From assembly GCF_025399895.1 (NCBI RefSeq), contig NZ_JAODUA010000006.1, forward strand, positions 1-64,000: a stretch of 64,000 nucleotides of DNA. Direction: 5' to 3'. This DNA comes from Streptomyces sp. ASQP_92. Its GTDB lineage: Bacteria; Actinomycetota; Actinomycetes; Streptomycetales; Streptomycetaceae. A program made the translations under genes and the position numbers. Position 1 is the stretch's first letter, and every line of letters starts with the position of its first letter. This document shows positions 37,925 to 46,999 of the stretch, in pieces. The notes beneath the pieces were generated by a model, which saw only the letters and a list, made by a program, of their open reading frames with translations, made no database searches and was not told where the DNA came from.

Positions 37925-37950
37925 GTGAGCAAGCGTCACATACGGAAAGA

Positions 37951-37979
37951 GTCCCCGTGCACACCGCATGCACGGGGAC
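37951..37979 (-). terminator. Terminator after ino1
   Basis: Perfect 11-bp stem (GTCCCCGTGCA with TGCACGGGGAC) and a 7-base loop; on the minus strand it is followed by TCTTTCC. Separates ino1 from the MFS gene. Confidence 0.85.
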
Positions 37980-38006
37980 CCTCAGCCGTTCTCAAAGGTG
38001 CGAGCT

Positions 38007-39089
38007 CTAGCGCTCGACCTCGCCCTTGATGAACTTCTCGACGTTGGCGTAGGCCTCGTCGTCGAAGTACTGGACCGGCGGGGACTTCATGAAGTAGCTC
38101 GACGCGGAGAGGATCGGGCCGCCGATGCCGCGGTCCTTGGCGATCTTCGCGGCGCGCAGGGCGTCGATGATGACACCCGCGGAGTTCGGGGAGTCCCAGA
38201 CTTCGAGCTTGTACTCGAGGTTCAGCGGGACGTCACCGAAGGCGCGGCCCTCGAGGCGCACGTACGCCCACTTGCGGTCGTCCAGCCAGGCCACGTAGTC
38301 CGAGGGACCGATGTGGACGTTCTTCTCGCCCATGTCGCGGTCGGGGATCTGCGAGGTGACGGCCTGCGTCTTGGAGATCTTCTTGGACTCCAGGCGGTCG
38401 CGCTCCAGCATGTTCTTGAAGTCCATGTTGCCGCCGACGTTGAGCTGCATGGTGCGCTCAAGACGGACACCGCGGTCCTCGAACAGCTTGGCCATCACGC
38501 GGTGCGTGATGGTGGCGCCGACCTGCGACTTGATGTCGTCGCCGACGATCGGGACGCCTGCCTCGGTGAACTTGTCCGCCCACTCCTTGGTGCCGGCGAT
38601 GAATACCGGGAGGGCGTTGACGAACGCGACCTTGGCGTCGATGGCGCACTGGGCGTAGAACTTCGCGGCGTCCTCGGAGCCGACCGGCAGGTAGCAGATG
38701 AGGACGTCGACCTGCTTGTCCTTGAGGACCTGGACGACGTCGACCGGAGCCTCGGCGGACTCCTCGATGGTCATCCGGTAGTACTTGCCGAGACCGTCCA
38801 GGGTGTGGCCGCGCTGGACCGTGACGCCCTTGTTCGGGACGTCGCAGATCTTGATGGTGTTGTTCTCGCTGGCGCCGATGGCGTCCGAGAGGTCGAGGCC
38901 GACCTTCTTGGCGTCGACGTCGAACGCGGCGACGAACTCCACGTCACCGACGTGGTAGTCGCCGAACTGGACGTGCATCAGACCCGGGACCTTGGCGGCC
39001 GGGTCGGCGTCCTTGTAGTACTCGACGCCCTGCACCAGCGAGGCGGCGCAGTTGCCCACGCCGACGATGGCTACGCGAACCGAACCCAT
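38007..39089 (-). CDS. ino1: Inositol-3-phosphate synthase
   Basis: 360 residues, the actinobacterial form. Converts glucose 6-phosphate to myo-inositol 3-phosphate, the first step toward mycothiol and phosphatidylinositol. NAD-binding VAIVGVGNCAASLVQGVEYY at the N-terminus, the conserved GDDIKSQVGATITHR, LNVGGNMDFKNM and the C-terminal ASSYFMKSPPVQY are all intact. It lies 50 bases downstream of padR on the same strand, so it may be co-transcribed with padR and under its control. Confidence 0.97.
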   Translation of the reverse strand: MGSVRVAIVGVGNCAASLVQGVEYYKDADPAAKVPGLMHVQFGDYHVGDVEFVAAFDVDAKKVGLDLSDAIGASENNTIKICDVPNKGVTVQRGHTLDGLGKYYRMTIEESAEAPVDVVQVLKDKQVDVLICYLPVGSEDAAKFYAQCAIDAKVAFVNALPVFIAGTKEWADKFTEAGVPIVGDDIKSQVGATITHRVMAKLFEDRGVRLERTMQLNVGGNMDFKNMLERDRLESKKISKTQAVTSQIPDRDMGEKNVHIGPSDYVAWLDDRKWAYVRLEGRAFGDVPLNLEYKLEVWDSPNSAGVIIDALRAAKIAKDRGIGGPILSASSYFMKSPPVQYFDDEAYANVEKFIKGEVER

Positions 39090-39139
39090 TCCGGTTGCTC
39101 CCTGTTCGATCTCTTCGAAGTCCTGCGTGCGCAGGCTCT

Positions 39140-39823
39140 TCAGTTGGCGGTGTCCTCGGACGGATCCGGCCGGGTGCTGTCCCGGTTCCGGGGCAGACCG
39201 CCCGTCTCTCCTGATGTGTGGTCCTGCTGAGCGGAGCCGGTGGCGGGGCCGGATCGCTGATCCCGTCCCGCCCGCTCGCTCTCGATGAGCTCGTTCAGCC
39301 AGCGCACTTCGCGCTCCACGGACTCCATGCCGTGGCGCTGGAGCTCAAGCGTGTAGTCGTCCAGGCGCTCGCGCGTACGGGCCAGGGAGGCGCTCATCTT
39401 CTCGAGGCGCTCCTCCAGCCGGCTGCGACGCCCTTCCAGCACGCGCATCCGCACCTCTCGCTCCGTCTGGCCGAAGAAGGCGAAACGGGCGGCGAAGTGC
39501 TCGTCCTCCCAGGTGTCGGGGCCGGTGTGGGAGAGCAGCTCCTCGAAGTGCTCCTTACCTTCCGCCGTCAACCGGTAGACGATCTTGGCGCGGCGCCCTG
39601 CGAGTGAAGCGGCGAGCGCGTCCTCGGGAGCGCTGCCCGGCTCCTCGATCAACCAGCCGTTGGCGACCAGTGTCTTGAGGCAGGGGTAGAGGGTCCCGTA
39701 GCTGAAGGCCCGGAAGATCCCCAGCGAGGTGTTGAGCCGCTTGCGCAGCTCGTAACCGTGCATCGGGGCCTCACGGAGCAGGCCGAGTACGGCGAATTCG
39801 AGGATGCCGGAGCGCCTGCTCAT
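39140..39823 (-). CDS. PadR-family transcriptional regulator
   Basis: 227 residues. N-terminal winged helix (ILEFAVLGLLREAPMHGYELRKRLNTSLG...FRAFSYGTLYPCLKTLVANGWL), then a helical PadR C-terminal domain and a disordered tail. Start at ATG 39823 (MSRRSGILEFAVLG) with AGGAGG seven bases upstream. A 31-bp near-perfect palindrome 36 bases upstream is its likely operator. Upstream of ino1, so it may regulate inositol synthesis. Confidence 0.93.
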   Translation of the reverse strand: MSRRSGILEFAVLGLLREAPMHGYELRKRLNTSLGIFRAFSYGTLYPCLKTLVANGWLIEEPGSAPEDALAASLAGRRAKIVYRLTAEGKEHFEELLSHTGPDTWEDEHFAARFAFFGQTEREVRMRVLEGRRSRLEERLEKMSASLARTRERLDDYTLELQRHGMESVEREVRWLNELIESERAGRDQRSGPATGSAQQDHTSGETGGLPRNRDSTRPDPSEDTAN

Positions 39824-40199
39824 CCTTCGCCTCCTCGGCAGTCGGGGACCTTTATGCCGTGCTGATGTATCGACTCGATACATCAGCACGATAGGGCGGT
39901 GCGGCAGCTGCGGCAAGAGGGGCCATGGTGAACGGCGTCACATCCTCAATTCATAGGCAGCAAGTTGCCTGATTTGGGGTGAACTTCGGCCCTAGGGAGG
40001 TTTTGAGCGTGCGTAGTCTGTGCGCCATGCAGATCACTGTGTGCCGAGTGACGCCAGGGGGGCGTCGGCGTGTTCCACGCCCTCGGCACACGGGACGCAG
40101 CGCGGCCAGGTCCTTCGCGGGGCCGCCGCGCGTACCGGGGGGACAGGAAATCAGCTGCCGTTCCCAGGCGCTCTCGCCTGCCCGAGGAGTAGTCGTTCG
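39824..40199. other. Divergent padR / PBP region
   Basis: 376 bases between padR and the penicillin-binding protein gene. It holds the 31-bp PadR operator candidate (39859-39889) and a possible short leader frame (40009-40203) that overlaps the PBP start. No other gene is seen. Confidence 0.55.
39859..39889. promoter_or_regulatory. PadR operator candidate (31-bp inverted repeat)
   Basis: Perfect 15-base arms (39859-39873 and 39875-39889) around a single C. It contains ATGT and ACAT half-sites typical of PadR operators and lies 36 bases before the padR start. Confidence 0.75.
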
Positions 40200-40203
40200 A
40201 TGA
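40009..40203 (+). CDS. Possible 64-residue leader frame upstream of the PBP gene
   Basis: GTG at 40009 has GGGAGG eight bases upstream; the frame ends TGA at 40201-40203, sharing ATGA with the PBP start. The product (MRSLCAMQITVCRVTPGG...) is Arg/Pro rich and looks like no known protein; third-position GC is only moderate, so it may be a translated leader coupling the PBP rather than a functional protein, or chance. Confidence 0.3.
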   Translation: MRSLCAMQITVCRVTPGGRRRVPRPRHTGRSAARSFAGPPRVPGGQEISCRSQALSPARGVVVR

Positions 40204-42899
40204 GCGAGCACCGTCGCAAACCGCCGCAGCCCCAGGGCGGTGGGCGTGCCGCGGCCCGGCGCGCCGCGCAGCAGCCCTCCGGTCGCAGGGCGGCCCGGCC
40301 GGCGGCCGGAACTCCGGGCCCCTCGCCGGCCGCCTCACACGGATCGCCCTCGGGCCCGGGTGCGGACGAGACCGCCTACGGCGGCCGGGCCGAGGCGCGG
40401 CGGGCCCAGCGTGGCGGCGGACGCAGACGCGCTCCCGACGGTGCCGGGCCTCCCTCGGGACCCGGACGCCGAGCGGGCCGGGGCGGCGCGGGCGGCGGCG
40501 GTCGGCCGTCCAAGAAGCGATTCATCGACTACCCCCGCTTCGGCAAGCAGGGGTGGCGGCGCTGGATGCCGTCGTGGAAGCTCGTCAGTGCATGCGCACT
40601 CGGGTGTTTCGGCGTGCTGATCGCCGTCATCGGGGTGGCCTACTACATGGTCGCCATCCCGGACGTGGCCCGGGCGGCGCAGGCCCAGAACAACGTCTAC
40701 TTCTGGTCCGACAGGACGCAGATGGTCGCCACCGGCGGTGAGGTCAACCGCCAGATCATCCCGTACGAGCAGATCCCGACGGCGATGCGGTACGCCGTCA
40801 TCTCGGCCGAGAACAAGACCTTCGAGACCGACAGCGGCGTCGACCCGCAGGGCATCGCCCGCGCCCTGGTGAACATGGCGAAGGGCGGCCAGACCCAGGG
40901 CGGCTCGACCATCACGCAGCAGTACGTGAAGAACGCCCAGCTCAACGACCAGTCGCAGACGATCACCCGTAAGTTCAAAGAGCTCTTCATCTCCATCAAG
41001 GTCGGCGCGACCCGGCCCAAGAGCGAGATCATGGCCGGGTACCTGAACACCGCGTACTACGGCCGCGGTGCCTACGGCCTCCAGGCCGCGGCCCGCACGT
41101 ACTACGGCAAGGACGCCAAGGACCTCGACCCGAGCCAGTGCGCCTTCCTCGCCTCGCTCCTCAAGGGAGCGACGTACTTCGACCCGGCCGGAGCCCCGGA
41201 GATCGACCCGTTGGCGACCGCCGAGCAGAACACCAAGAACGCCACGGAGCGCTGGGGCTGGATCCTCGACCAGGAGGTCAAGGACAAGCACATGGACGCG
41301 GCCGAGCGCGCCAAGTACAAGACGTTCCCGATGCCCGACAAGCCCAAGAAGAACGCGAATCTGGGCGGGCAGATCGGCTACCTGGTGTCCCTCGCCCAGG
41401 CGTCCGCGAAGAACAGCAACCCCGACATCGACCTGGCCAAGGGCGGATACCAGATCTACACGACCTTCGACAAGAAGAAGGTCCAGGAGATGGAGAGCGT
41501 GGTCAAGAAGGTCCGGGACAAGAACATCGACCCCAAGAAGCGCGACAAGGACACCTTCGTCCAGTTCGGCGCCGCTTCGGTGGATGTGAAGACAGGGGCC
41601 ATCGTGGCCATCTACGGCGGCGACGACGCGACCAAGCACTTCACCAACAACGCCGACGAGACCGGCGCCCAGGTCGGCTCGACCTTCAAGCCGTTCGTGC
41701 TCGCGGCCGCGATGCAGTACGGAAAGCGCGACCCCGACAAGCCCGCCTCGCAGAGCGACTCGTCCCGGACGCCCGTCTCCCCGGACAGCATCTACAGCGG
41801 CAAGAACAAGCTGAAGATCAAGAACTACGACGGCACCATCTGGAAGGACCAGAAGGGCGGGGAATGGCTCCAGACCAACGATGGTGACCAGTCGTACAAC
41901 CCGCCGAGCTACGCCATCGACCTGCGCTATGCGATGCAGGAGTCGGTGAACACTCCCTATGTCCAGCTCGGTATGGACGTCGGCACCGACAAGGTGAAGC
42001 AGGCCGCCATGGCCGCCGGGCTGCGCGACAGCAAGACCAGCATGGCCTCCTCCAGCGTCCCGTCGTTCTCCATCGGTACGTCCTCGCCCAGCGCGATCCG
42101 CATGGCCGGCGCGTACGCCACGTTCGCCGCCAGCGGTACGCAGCGCGATCCGTACTCGGTGACGGAGGTGAAGAAGAACGGCACGACCATCTACAAGCAC
42201 GAGGACCAGACCAAGAGCGCCTTCCCCGCCGCTGTGGCCAACAACGTCACGGACGTCCTGAAGGGTGTGGTCGAAAAGGGCACGGGAACCCATGCCAAGC
42301 TCAGCGGGCGGCAGGTCGCTGGCAAGACGGGTACTACCGACGGCAACCGGTCGGCCTGGTTCGTGGGCTACACCCCGCAGTATTCGACGGCCGTCGGCAT
42401 GTATCGCCTTGATGACAACGAGACCAGCAAGAAGCGCGAGTTCCTGACCATGTTCGGAACGGGTGGCCAGGACAAGATCCACGGTGCCTCGTTCCCGTCG
42501 ACCATCTGGCACGACTACATGGAGCAGGCGCTCGGCGACTCCCCCGCCGAATCCTTCCCGGCACCTCAGAAGATCGGCGACAAGGTCTACGGCGGCGGCA
42601 TGGCCCCCAGCCCCACCCCGACGCCGACCCCCAGCTCCGCCCCTCCTTCCCCGACGCCGACCCCGAAGCCGTCCATCACTCCGTCGATGCCCCCGCCGTC
42701 GCCGACTCCGACCCGCTCGTGCAGCAAGTGGGACTGGACGTGCAACGACACGGGCGGAGGCGCCGGCAACCAGGGTCCGACGAACGGCGGAACGGATGGT
42801 GGGGCGACCCTGAGCCCGTCCCCCACCAAGACGAAACCCGGCGGCGGTCCGGGAGGCGGTGCCCCCGGCGGCGGCTGGTTCGGAGGGACCGGCGGATAG
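40200..42899 (+). CDS. Class A penicillin-binding protein (bifunctional)
   Basis: 899 residues. Makes glycan chains and cross-links them. A disordered basic cytoplasmic N-terminus (about 1-110), one membrane helix (LVSACALGCFGVLIAVIGVAYY), glycosyltransferase 51 domain with catalytic Glu204 in SAENKTF and GGSTITQQ, then the transpeptidase domain with STFK (Ser494), SVN (582-584) and KTGT (709-712). The C-terminus is a Pro/Ser/Thr and Gly rich tail with a pair of cysteines (CSKWDWTC). ATG at 40200 with GAGGAG upstream. Confidence 0.96.
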   Translation: MSEHRRKPPQPQGGGRAAARRAAQQPSGRRAARPAAGTPGPSPAASHGSPSGPGADETAYGGRAEARRAQRGGGRRRAPDGAGPPSGPGRRAGRGGAGGGGRPSKKRFIDYPRFGKQGWRRWMPSWKLVSACALGCFGVLIAVIGVAYYMVAIPDVARAAQAQNNVYFWSDRTQMVATGGEVNRQIIPYEQIPTAMRYAVISAENKTFETDSGVDPQGIARALVNMAKGGQTQGGSTITQQYVKNAQLNDQSQTITRKFKELFISIKVGATRPKSEIMAGYLNTAYYGRGAYGLQAAARTYYGKDAKDLDPSQCAFLASLLKGATYFDPAGAPEIDPLATAEQNTKNATERWGWILDQEVKDKHMDAAERAKYKTFPMPDKPKKNANLGGQIGYLVSLAQASAKNSNPDIDLAKGGYQIYTTFDKKKVQEMESVVKKVRDKNIDPKKRDKDTFVQFGAASVDVKTGAIVAIYGGDDATKHFTNNADETGAQVGSTFKPFVLAAAMQYGKRDPDKPASQSDSSRTPVSPDSIYSGKNKLKIKNYDGTIWKDQKGGEWLQTNDGDQSYNPPSYAIDLRYAMQESVNTPYVQLGMDVGTDKVKQAAMAAGLRDSKTSMASSSVPSFSIGTSSPSAIRMAGAYATFAASGTQRDPYSVTEVKKNGTTIYKHEDQTKSAFPAAVANNVTDVLKGVVEKGTGTHAKLSGRQVAGKTGTTDGNRSAWFVGYTPQYSTAVGMYRLDDNETSKKREFLTMFGTGGQDKIHGASFPSTIWHDYMEQALGDSPAESFPAPQKIGDKVYGGGMAPSPTPTPTPSSAPPSPTPTPKPSITPSMPPPSPTPTRSCSKWDWTCNDTGGGAGNQGPTNGGTDGGATLSPSPTKTKPGGGPGGGAPGGGWFGGTGG

Positions 42900-42918
42900 C
42901 TGGGCGTACTACTGACGG

Positions 42919-42954
42919 CGGGGGGTGACGTTTCACGTGAAACGTCACCCCCCG
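42919..42954. terminator. 36-bp perfect palindrome with parS core after the PBP gene
   Basis: Eleven-base complementary arms flank parS (42930-42943). Located 20 bases past the PBP stop and before the GT87 gene on the same strand, where a terminator is expected. A second and third parS follow at once. Confidence 0.65.
42930..42943. other. parS site 7
   Basis: Perfect GTTTCACGTGAAAC, first of three within 61 bases. Confidence 0.95.
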
Positions 42955-42967
42955 TTTCACGTGAAAC
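42954..42967. other. parS site 8
   Basis: Perfect GTTTCACGTGAAAC, 24 bases after site 7, sharing one base with its palindrome. Confidence 0.95.
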
Positions 42968-42976
42968 GGCGTCCTC

Positions 42977-42990
42977 GTTTCACGTGAAAC
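42977..42990. other. parS site 9
   Basis: Perfect GTTTCACGTGAAAC, 23 bases after site 8. Confidence 0.95.
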
Positions 42991-43036
42991 ACAGGCGCTC
43001 CCCGCATCCACAGCGCTGTACGGCAGGATGTCCGGC

Positions 43037-44545
43037 ATGACGAGCGAGACGAGCCCCCGTGCGTACCGGGACCGGCGCGGAGACTCCGCGGAACCCGTCG
43101 TGCACCCCACGGAGCAGGACGAGGTCGCCGCGGCCGGCAGCGAGCTGATCGGTGGCCCGCTCGGCCGCTGGGCCAGGCCCGGTCGACACTGGCTAACCCC
43201 GGTCAGAGTGGTGGTGCTCGTCGCGATCGGCATGTTCGCGCTGGGGATGGTGCAGAAGCTGCCCTGCTACGACTGGGCATGGTTCCGGGGCGCCAATTCG
43301 CAGTACACGCACGCCTGTTACTCGGACATCCCCCATCTGTATTCGCTGCGCGGCTTCGCGGACAACCTGGTGCCGTACTTCGACCGCCTCAACGGCGACA
43401 TGAACTACCTCGAGTATCCGGTGCTCACCGGTCTGTTCATGGAGGTCGCCTCCTGGCTGACGCCGGGCAGTGGCGACATGCAGCACCGGGAGCAGATGTA
43501 CTGGATGGCCAACGCGGGGATGCTGATGGCGTGCACGGCCGTCATCGCCGTGTGTGTCGCGCGGACGCACCGCCGACGTCCCTGGGACGGCCTCCTGGTC
43601 GCGCTGGCCCCGGCCTTCGCACTCACGGCCACCATCAACTGGGACCTGTTCGCCGTCGCCCTCACCGCGGCCGCCTTGCTGATGTGGTCGCGCGGCAGGA
43701 CGCTCGCCTTCGGCATTCTGATCGGCCTGGCGACGGCCGCGAAGCTCTATCCCGTACTGATCCTCGGCCCACTGCTCGTGCTGTGCTGGCGGGCGGGCAA
43801 ATGGCGGGAGTTCGGGGCCGCCGCGCTGGGGGCCGCGGGCGGCTGGCTGGTGGTGAACCTGCCGGTGATGATGCTGGCGCCCGAGGGGTGGAAGAAGTTC
43901 TACACCTTCAGCCAGGAGCGTTCCGTCGACTTCGGTTCGTTCTGGCTGATCATCTCGCAGCGTACGGGCAAGGGCCTGGACACCGACATGGTGAACGCCC
44001 TGGCCATGCTCCTCATGGTGCTCGCCTGCGCCGGAATCACGGTGCTCACGCTCACCGCACCGCGCCGGCCGCGCCTGGCCCAGCTCGCCTTCCTCGTGGT
44101 CGCCGCGTTCATCGTCACCAACAAGGTCTACTCGCCGCAGTACGTGCTGTGGATGATCCCGTTGGCAGCGCTCGCCAGGCCGCGCTGGCGGGACTTCCTG
44201 ATCTGGCAGGCCGGAGAGGTCGCGTACTTCCTCGGGATCTGGCTGTACCTCGCCTACACGATGAGCGGTGAGAAGCACCAGGGGCTGCCGACCGAGGGCT
44301 ATCAACTGGCCATCGCGGCGCATCTGTTGACCACGCTGTACCTGTGCGCCGTCGTGGTGCGCGACATCCTGCTGCCGGAACGCGACGTCGTCCGTCGGGA
44401 CGGCTCCGACGATCCCTCGGGTGGCGTTCTGGACCGGGCCGAGGACGTGTTCGTCCTGGGCCATGCCGCACACCCCCCGCGTCACGCGGCCCTGCTCGAA
44501 CAGGGGCCCCGGGTCGAGTGGGGCACGCGTACCCCTCTCACCTAG
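43037..44545 (+). CDS. GT87-family membrane glycosyltransferase (DUF2029)
   Basis: 502 residues, about ten membrane helices, of the GT-C type that uses polyprenyl-phosphate sugars. After a disordered cytoplasmic start and the first helix (VVVLVAIGMFALGMVQ) the outer loop has CYDWAW, YSDIPHLYSLRGFAD and NYLEYPVLTGLFM with acidic residues typical of GT-C enzymes. Sugar and acceptor unknown; relatives include mannosyltransferases of the cell envelope. ATG at 43037 gives good spacing to GGCAGG; ATG at 43028 is the alternative. Confidence 0.87.
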   Translation: MTSETSPRAYRDRRGDSAEPVVHPTEQDEVAAAGSELIGGPLGRWARPGRHWLTPVRVVVLVAIGMFALGMVQKLPCYDWAWFRGANSQYTHACYSDIPHLYSLRGFADNLVPYFDRLNGDMNYLEYPVLTGLFMEVASWLTPGSGDMQHREQMYWMANAGMLMACTAVIAVCVARTHRRRPWDGLLVALAPAFALTATINWDLFAVALTAAALLMWSRGRTLAFGILIGLATAAKLYPVLILGPLLVLCWRAGKWREFGAAALGAAGGWLVVNLPVMMLAPEGWKKFYTFSQERSVDFGSFWLIISQRTGKGLDTDMVNALAMLLMVLACAGITVLTLTAPRRPRLAQLAFLVVAAFIVTNKVYSPQYVLWMIPLAALARPRWRDFLIWQAGEVAYFLGIWLYLAYTMSGEKHQGLPTEGYQLAIAAHLLTTLYLCAVVVRDILLPERDVVRRDGSDDPSGGVLDRAEDVFVLGHAAHPPRHAALLEQGPRVEWGTRTPLT

Positions 44546-44563
44546 GAGACTCCGGGGCAAGGC

Positions 44564-44607
44564 TCGGGCCCCTGACCGACGGCGGCTGTCGTCGGTCAGG
44601 GGCCCGA
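44564..44607. terminator. Bidirectional terminator between GT87 and the racemase-fold gene
   Basis: Perfect 17-bp stem (44564-44580 with 44591-44607), 10-base loop, in the gap between two convergent genes. Confidence 0.85.
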
Positions 44608-44634
44608 TGTCGTGGGTGTCCGAAGGCGGCGGGG

Positions 44635-45666
44635 CTAGCGCTCCACCAAGCGGTCGAACTGGGTGGTGGTGTGGCGCAGATGGGCCACCAACTCATCGCC
44701 CACGCGCGGTTCCTGGGAGTCCGACGGCACGAACAGGATCGACACCTGCATGTGCGGCGGCTCCGCGAACCAGCGCTGCTTGCCGGCCCAGACGAACGGC
44801 GACAGGTTGCGGTTGACGGTGGCGAGCCCCGCGCGGGCTACGCCCTTGGCCCGCGGCATCACCCCGTGCAGCGCCTTCGGCGCCTCCAGGCCCACGCCGT
44901 GCGAGGTGCCTCCGGCGACCACGACCAGCCAACCGTCGGAGGCGACCTTCTGCTGGCGGTAGCCGAACCTGTCGCCCTTGGTGACCCGGGTGACATCGAG
45001 GACGGAGCCCCGGTACTGGGTCGCCTCGTGGTCGCCGAGCCACAGCCGCGTGCCGATGCGCGCCCGGAAGCGGGTCTGCGGGAACTGCTGCTGGAGCCGG
45101 GCCTGCTCCTCGGCGCGCAGGTGGCTGACGAACATGGTGTGCAGCGGCAACCGGGCCGCGCGCAGCCGGTCCATCCACGCGATGACCTCCTCGACGGCGT
45201 CCGAGCCGTCGGTTCGGTCCAGCGGAAGGTGCAGCGCAAAGCCTTCGAGGCGTACGTCCTCGATGGCGGAGCGGAGCATGCCGAGCTCCTCCTCCTTCAC
45301 GCCGTGGCGCTTCATCGAGCTCATGCACTCGATGACCACGCGGGCGCCCACCAGGGCGTGCACACCGTCCACCGAGGAGACCGAGCGGATCACCCGGTCG
45401 GGCAGCGGCACCGGCTCCTCGCCGCGCCGGAACGGCGTCAGGACGAGCAGATCACCGCTGAACCAGTCCTTGATCTTGGCGGCTTCGTAAGTGGTGCCGA
45501 CCGCCAGGATGTCCGAGCCGAACCGGGACACCTCGTCCGCGAGGCGCTCGTGGCCGAAGCCGTAACCGTTGCCCTTGCAGACCGGGACGATGCCCGGGAA
45601 CTGGTCGATCACGGACTTCTGGTGCGCCCGCCAGCGAGCGGAGTCGACATAGAGGGTGAGCGCCAT
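44635..45666 (-). CDS. Alanine-racemase-fold PLP protein
   Basis: 343 residues. The N-terminal alanine racemase-type barrel has Lys31 in PVCKGNGYGFG, aligned with the PLP lysine of VVKADAYGHG in true alanine racemases. The C-terminal domain lacks the usual catalytic-tyrosine and SMDQ-type motifs that I would expect, so it may not be an alanine racemase. Encoded 66 bases after femX on the same strand, probably one operon; a role in peptidoglycan peptide metabolism is inferred from that neighbour only. Confidence 0.82.
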   Translation of the reverse strand: MALTLYVDSARWRAHQKSVIDQFPGIVPVCKGNGYGFGHERLADEVSRFGSDILAVGTTYEAAKIKDWFSGDLLVLTPFRRGEEPVPLPDRVIRSVSSVDGVHALVGARVVIECMSSMKRHGVKEEELGMLRSAIEDVRLEGFALHLPLDRTDGSDAVEEVIAWMDRLRAARLPLHTMFVSHLRAEEQARLQQQFPQTRFRARIGTRLWLGDHEATQYRGSVLDVTRVTKGDRFGYRQQKVASDGWLVVVAGGTSHGVGLEAPKALHGVMPRAKGVARAGLATVNRNLSPFVWAGKQRWFAEPPHMQVSILFVPSDSQEPRVGDELVAHLRHTTTQFDRLVER

Positions 45667-45732
45667 GGCCGTCCGGACCTTTCTGATGGCTGCGATGTGT
45701 CGGAGGTACGAGGAACGAGGTTACGCACCCGG

Positions 45733-46851
45733 TCAGCGGCGCGACATATACATGTCCAGCGCCTTGTGGAGCAGCTTGTTCAGCGGGAAGTCCCACTCGC
45801 CGAGGTACTCGGCCGCCTCACCACCGGTGCCCACCTTGAACTGGATGAGACCGAAGAGGTGGTCGGTCTCGTCCAGGGAGTCGGAGATGCCGCGCAGGTC
45901 GTAGACCGTGGCGCCCATCGCGTAGGCGTCGCGGAGCATCCGCCACTGCATCGCGTTGGAGGGCCGCACCTCGCGGCCGATGTTGTCGGAGGCGCCGTAG
46001 GAGTACCAGACGTGCCCACCGACGACGAGCATCGTCGCGGCCGAGAGGTTCACGCCGTTGTGGCGCGCGAAGTAGAGCCGCATCCGGTTGGGGTCCTCGG
46101 AGTTGAGGACGGTCCACATGCGCTGGAAGTACGACAGCGGGCGCGGGCGGAAGTGGTCGCGCACCGCGGTGATCTCGTACAGGCGCTGCCACTCGGCGAG
46201 GTCCTCGTAGCCGCCCTGGACGACCTCGACGCCGGCCTTCTCGGCCTTCTTGATGTTGCGGCGCCACAGCTGGTTGAAGCCCTTGAGGACGTCGTCGAGC
46301 GAGCGGTTGGCGAGCGGCACCTGGAACACGTAGCGCGGCTGGACGTCACCGAACCCGGCGCCGCCGTCCTCGCCCTGCTGCCAGCCCATCTTGCGCAGCC
46401 GGTCGGCGACTTCGAAGGCGCGCGGCTCGATGTGCGTGGCCTCGACGTCACGCAGGCGCTTCACATCGGGGTCCTGGATACCGGACTTGATGGCCGTCGA
46501 GTCCCAGCGGCGGATGACGACCGGCGGGCCCATCTTCACCGAGAACGCACCCTGCTGCTTGAGGTGCGCCAGCATCGGCTTCAGCCACTCGTCCAGGTTG
46601 GGCGCGTACCAGTTGATGACCGGGCCCTCGGGCAGATACGCCAAGTAGCGCTTGACCTTGGGGAGCTGACGGTAGAGGACCAGGCCGGCGCCTACGAGCT
46701 GCTCGTTCCTGTCGAACCAGCCAAGGCTCTCCGAACGCCATTCCGTCTTGACGTCAGCCCACGCCGGGACCTGGCAGTGGCTCGCCGCGGGCAGTGTCTG
46801 GATGTACGCCAGATGCTGCTCACGGCTGATGGTCCTCAGGGTCAGGCTCAT
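45733..46851 (-). CDS. femX: FemX-type lipid II:glycine glycyltransferase
   Basis: 372 residues. FemABX family: two GNAT-like domains and a helical arm (LWRRNIKKAEKAGVEVVQGG). Uses aminoacyl-tRNA to add the interpeptide-bridge residue to lipid II; the S. coelicolor femX at this locus adds the glycine. Family markers are QVPAWADVK near the start, RYVFQVPL, LYFARHNGVNLSAATMLVVGG and VYDLRGISD. Followed by the racemase-fold gene. Confidence 0.94.
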   Translation of the reverse strand: MSLTLRTISREQHLAYIQTLPAASHCQVPAWADVKTEWRSESLGWFDRNEQLVGAGLVLYRQLPKVKRYLAYLPEGPVINWYAPNLDEWLKPMLAHLKQQGAFSVKMGPPVVIRRWDSTAIKSGIQDPDVKRLRDVEATHIEPRAFEVADRLRKMGWQQGEDGGAGFGDVQPRYVFQVPLANRSLDDVLKGFNQLWRRNIKKAEKAGVEVVQGGYEDLAEWQRLYEITAVRDHFRPRPLSYFQRMWTVLNSEDPNRMRLYFARHNGVNLSAATMLVVGGHVWYSYGASDNIGREVRPSNAMQWRMLRDAYAMGATVYDLRGISDSLDETDHLFGLIQFKVGTGGEAAEYLGEWDFPLNKLLHKALDMYMSRR

Positions 46852-46999
46852 GCGGGGCGCTCCTCGGCAGGTGTGTCCCCATGGGGTCAGGGGCTCCGGC
46901 TCTCGTGCCGAAGCCTACTGGGCCACAGGAGCGCCCCGGATGGCCGCACGGCACTGTGCCGCACGGGATTCCGCGGTGGGGACGGGTGTCGCGCGGCCG

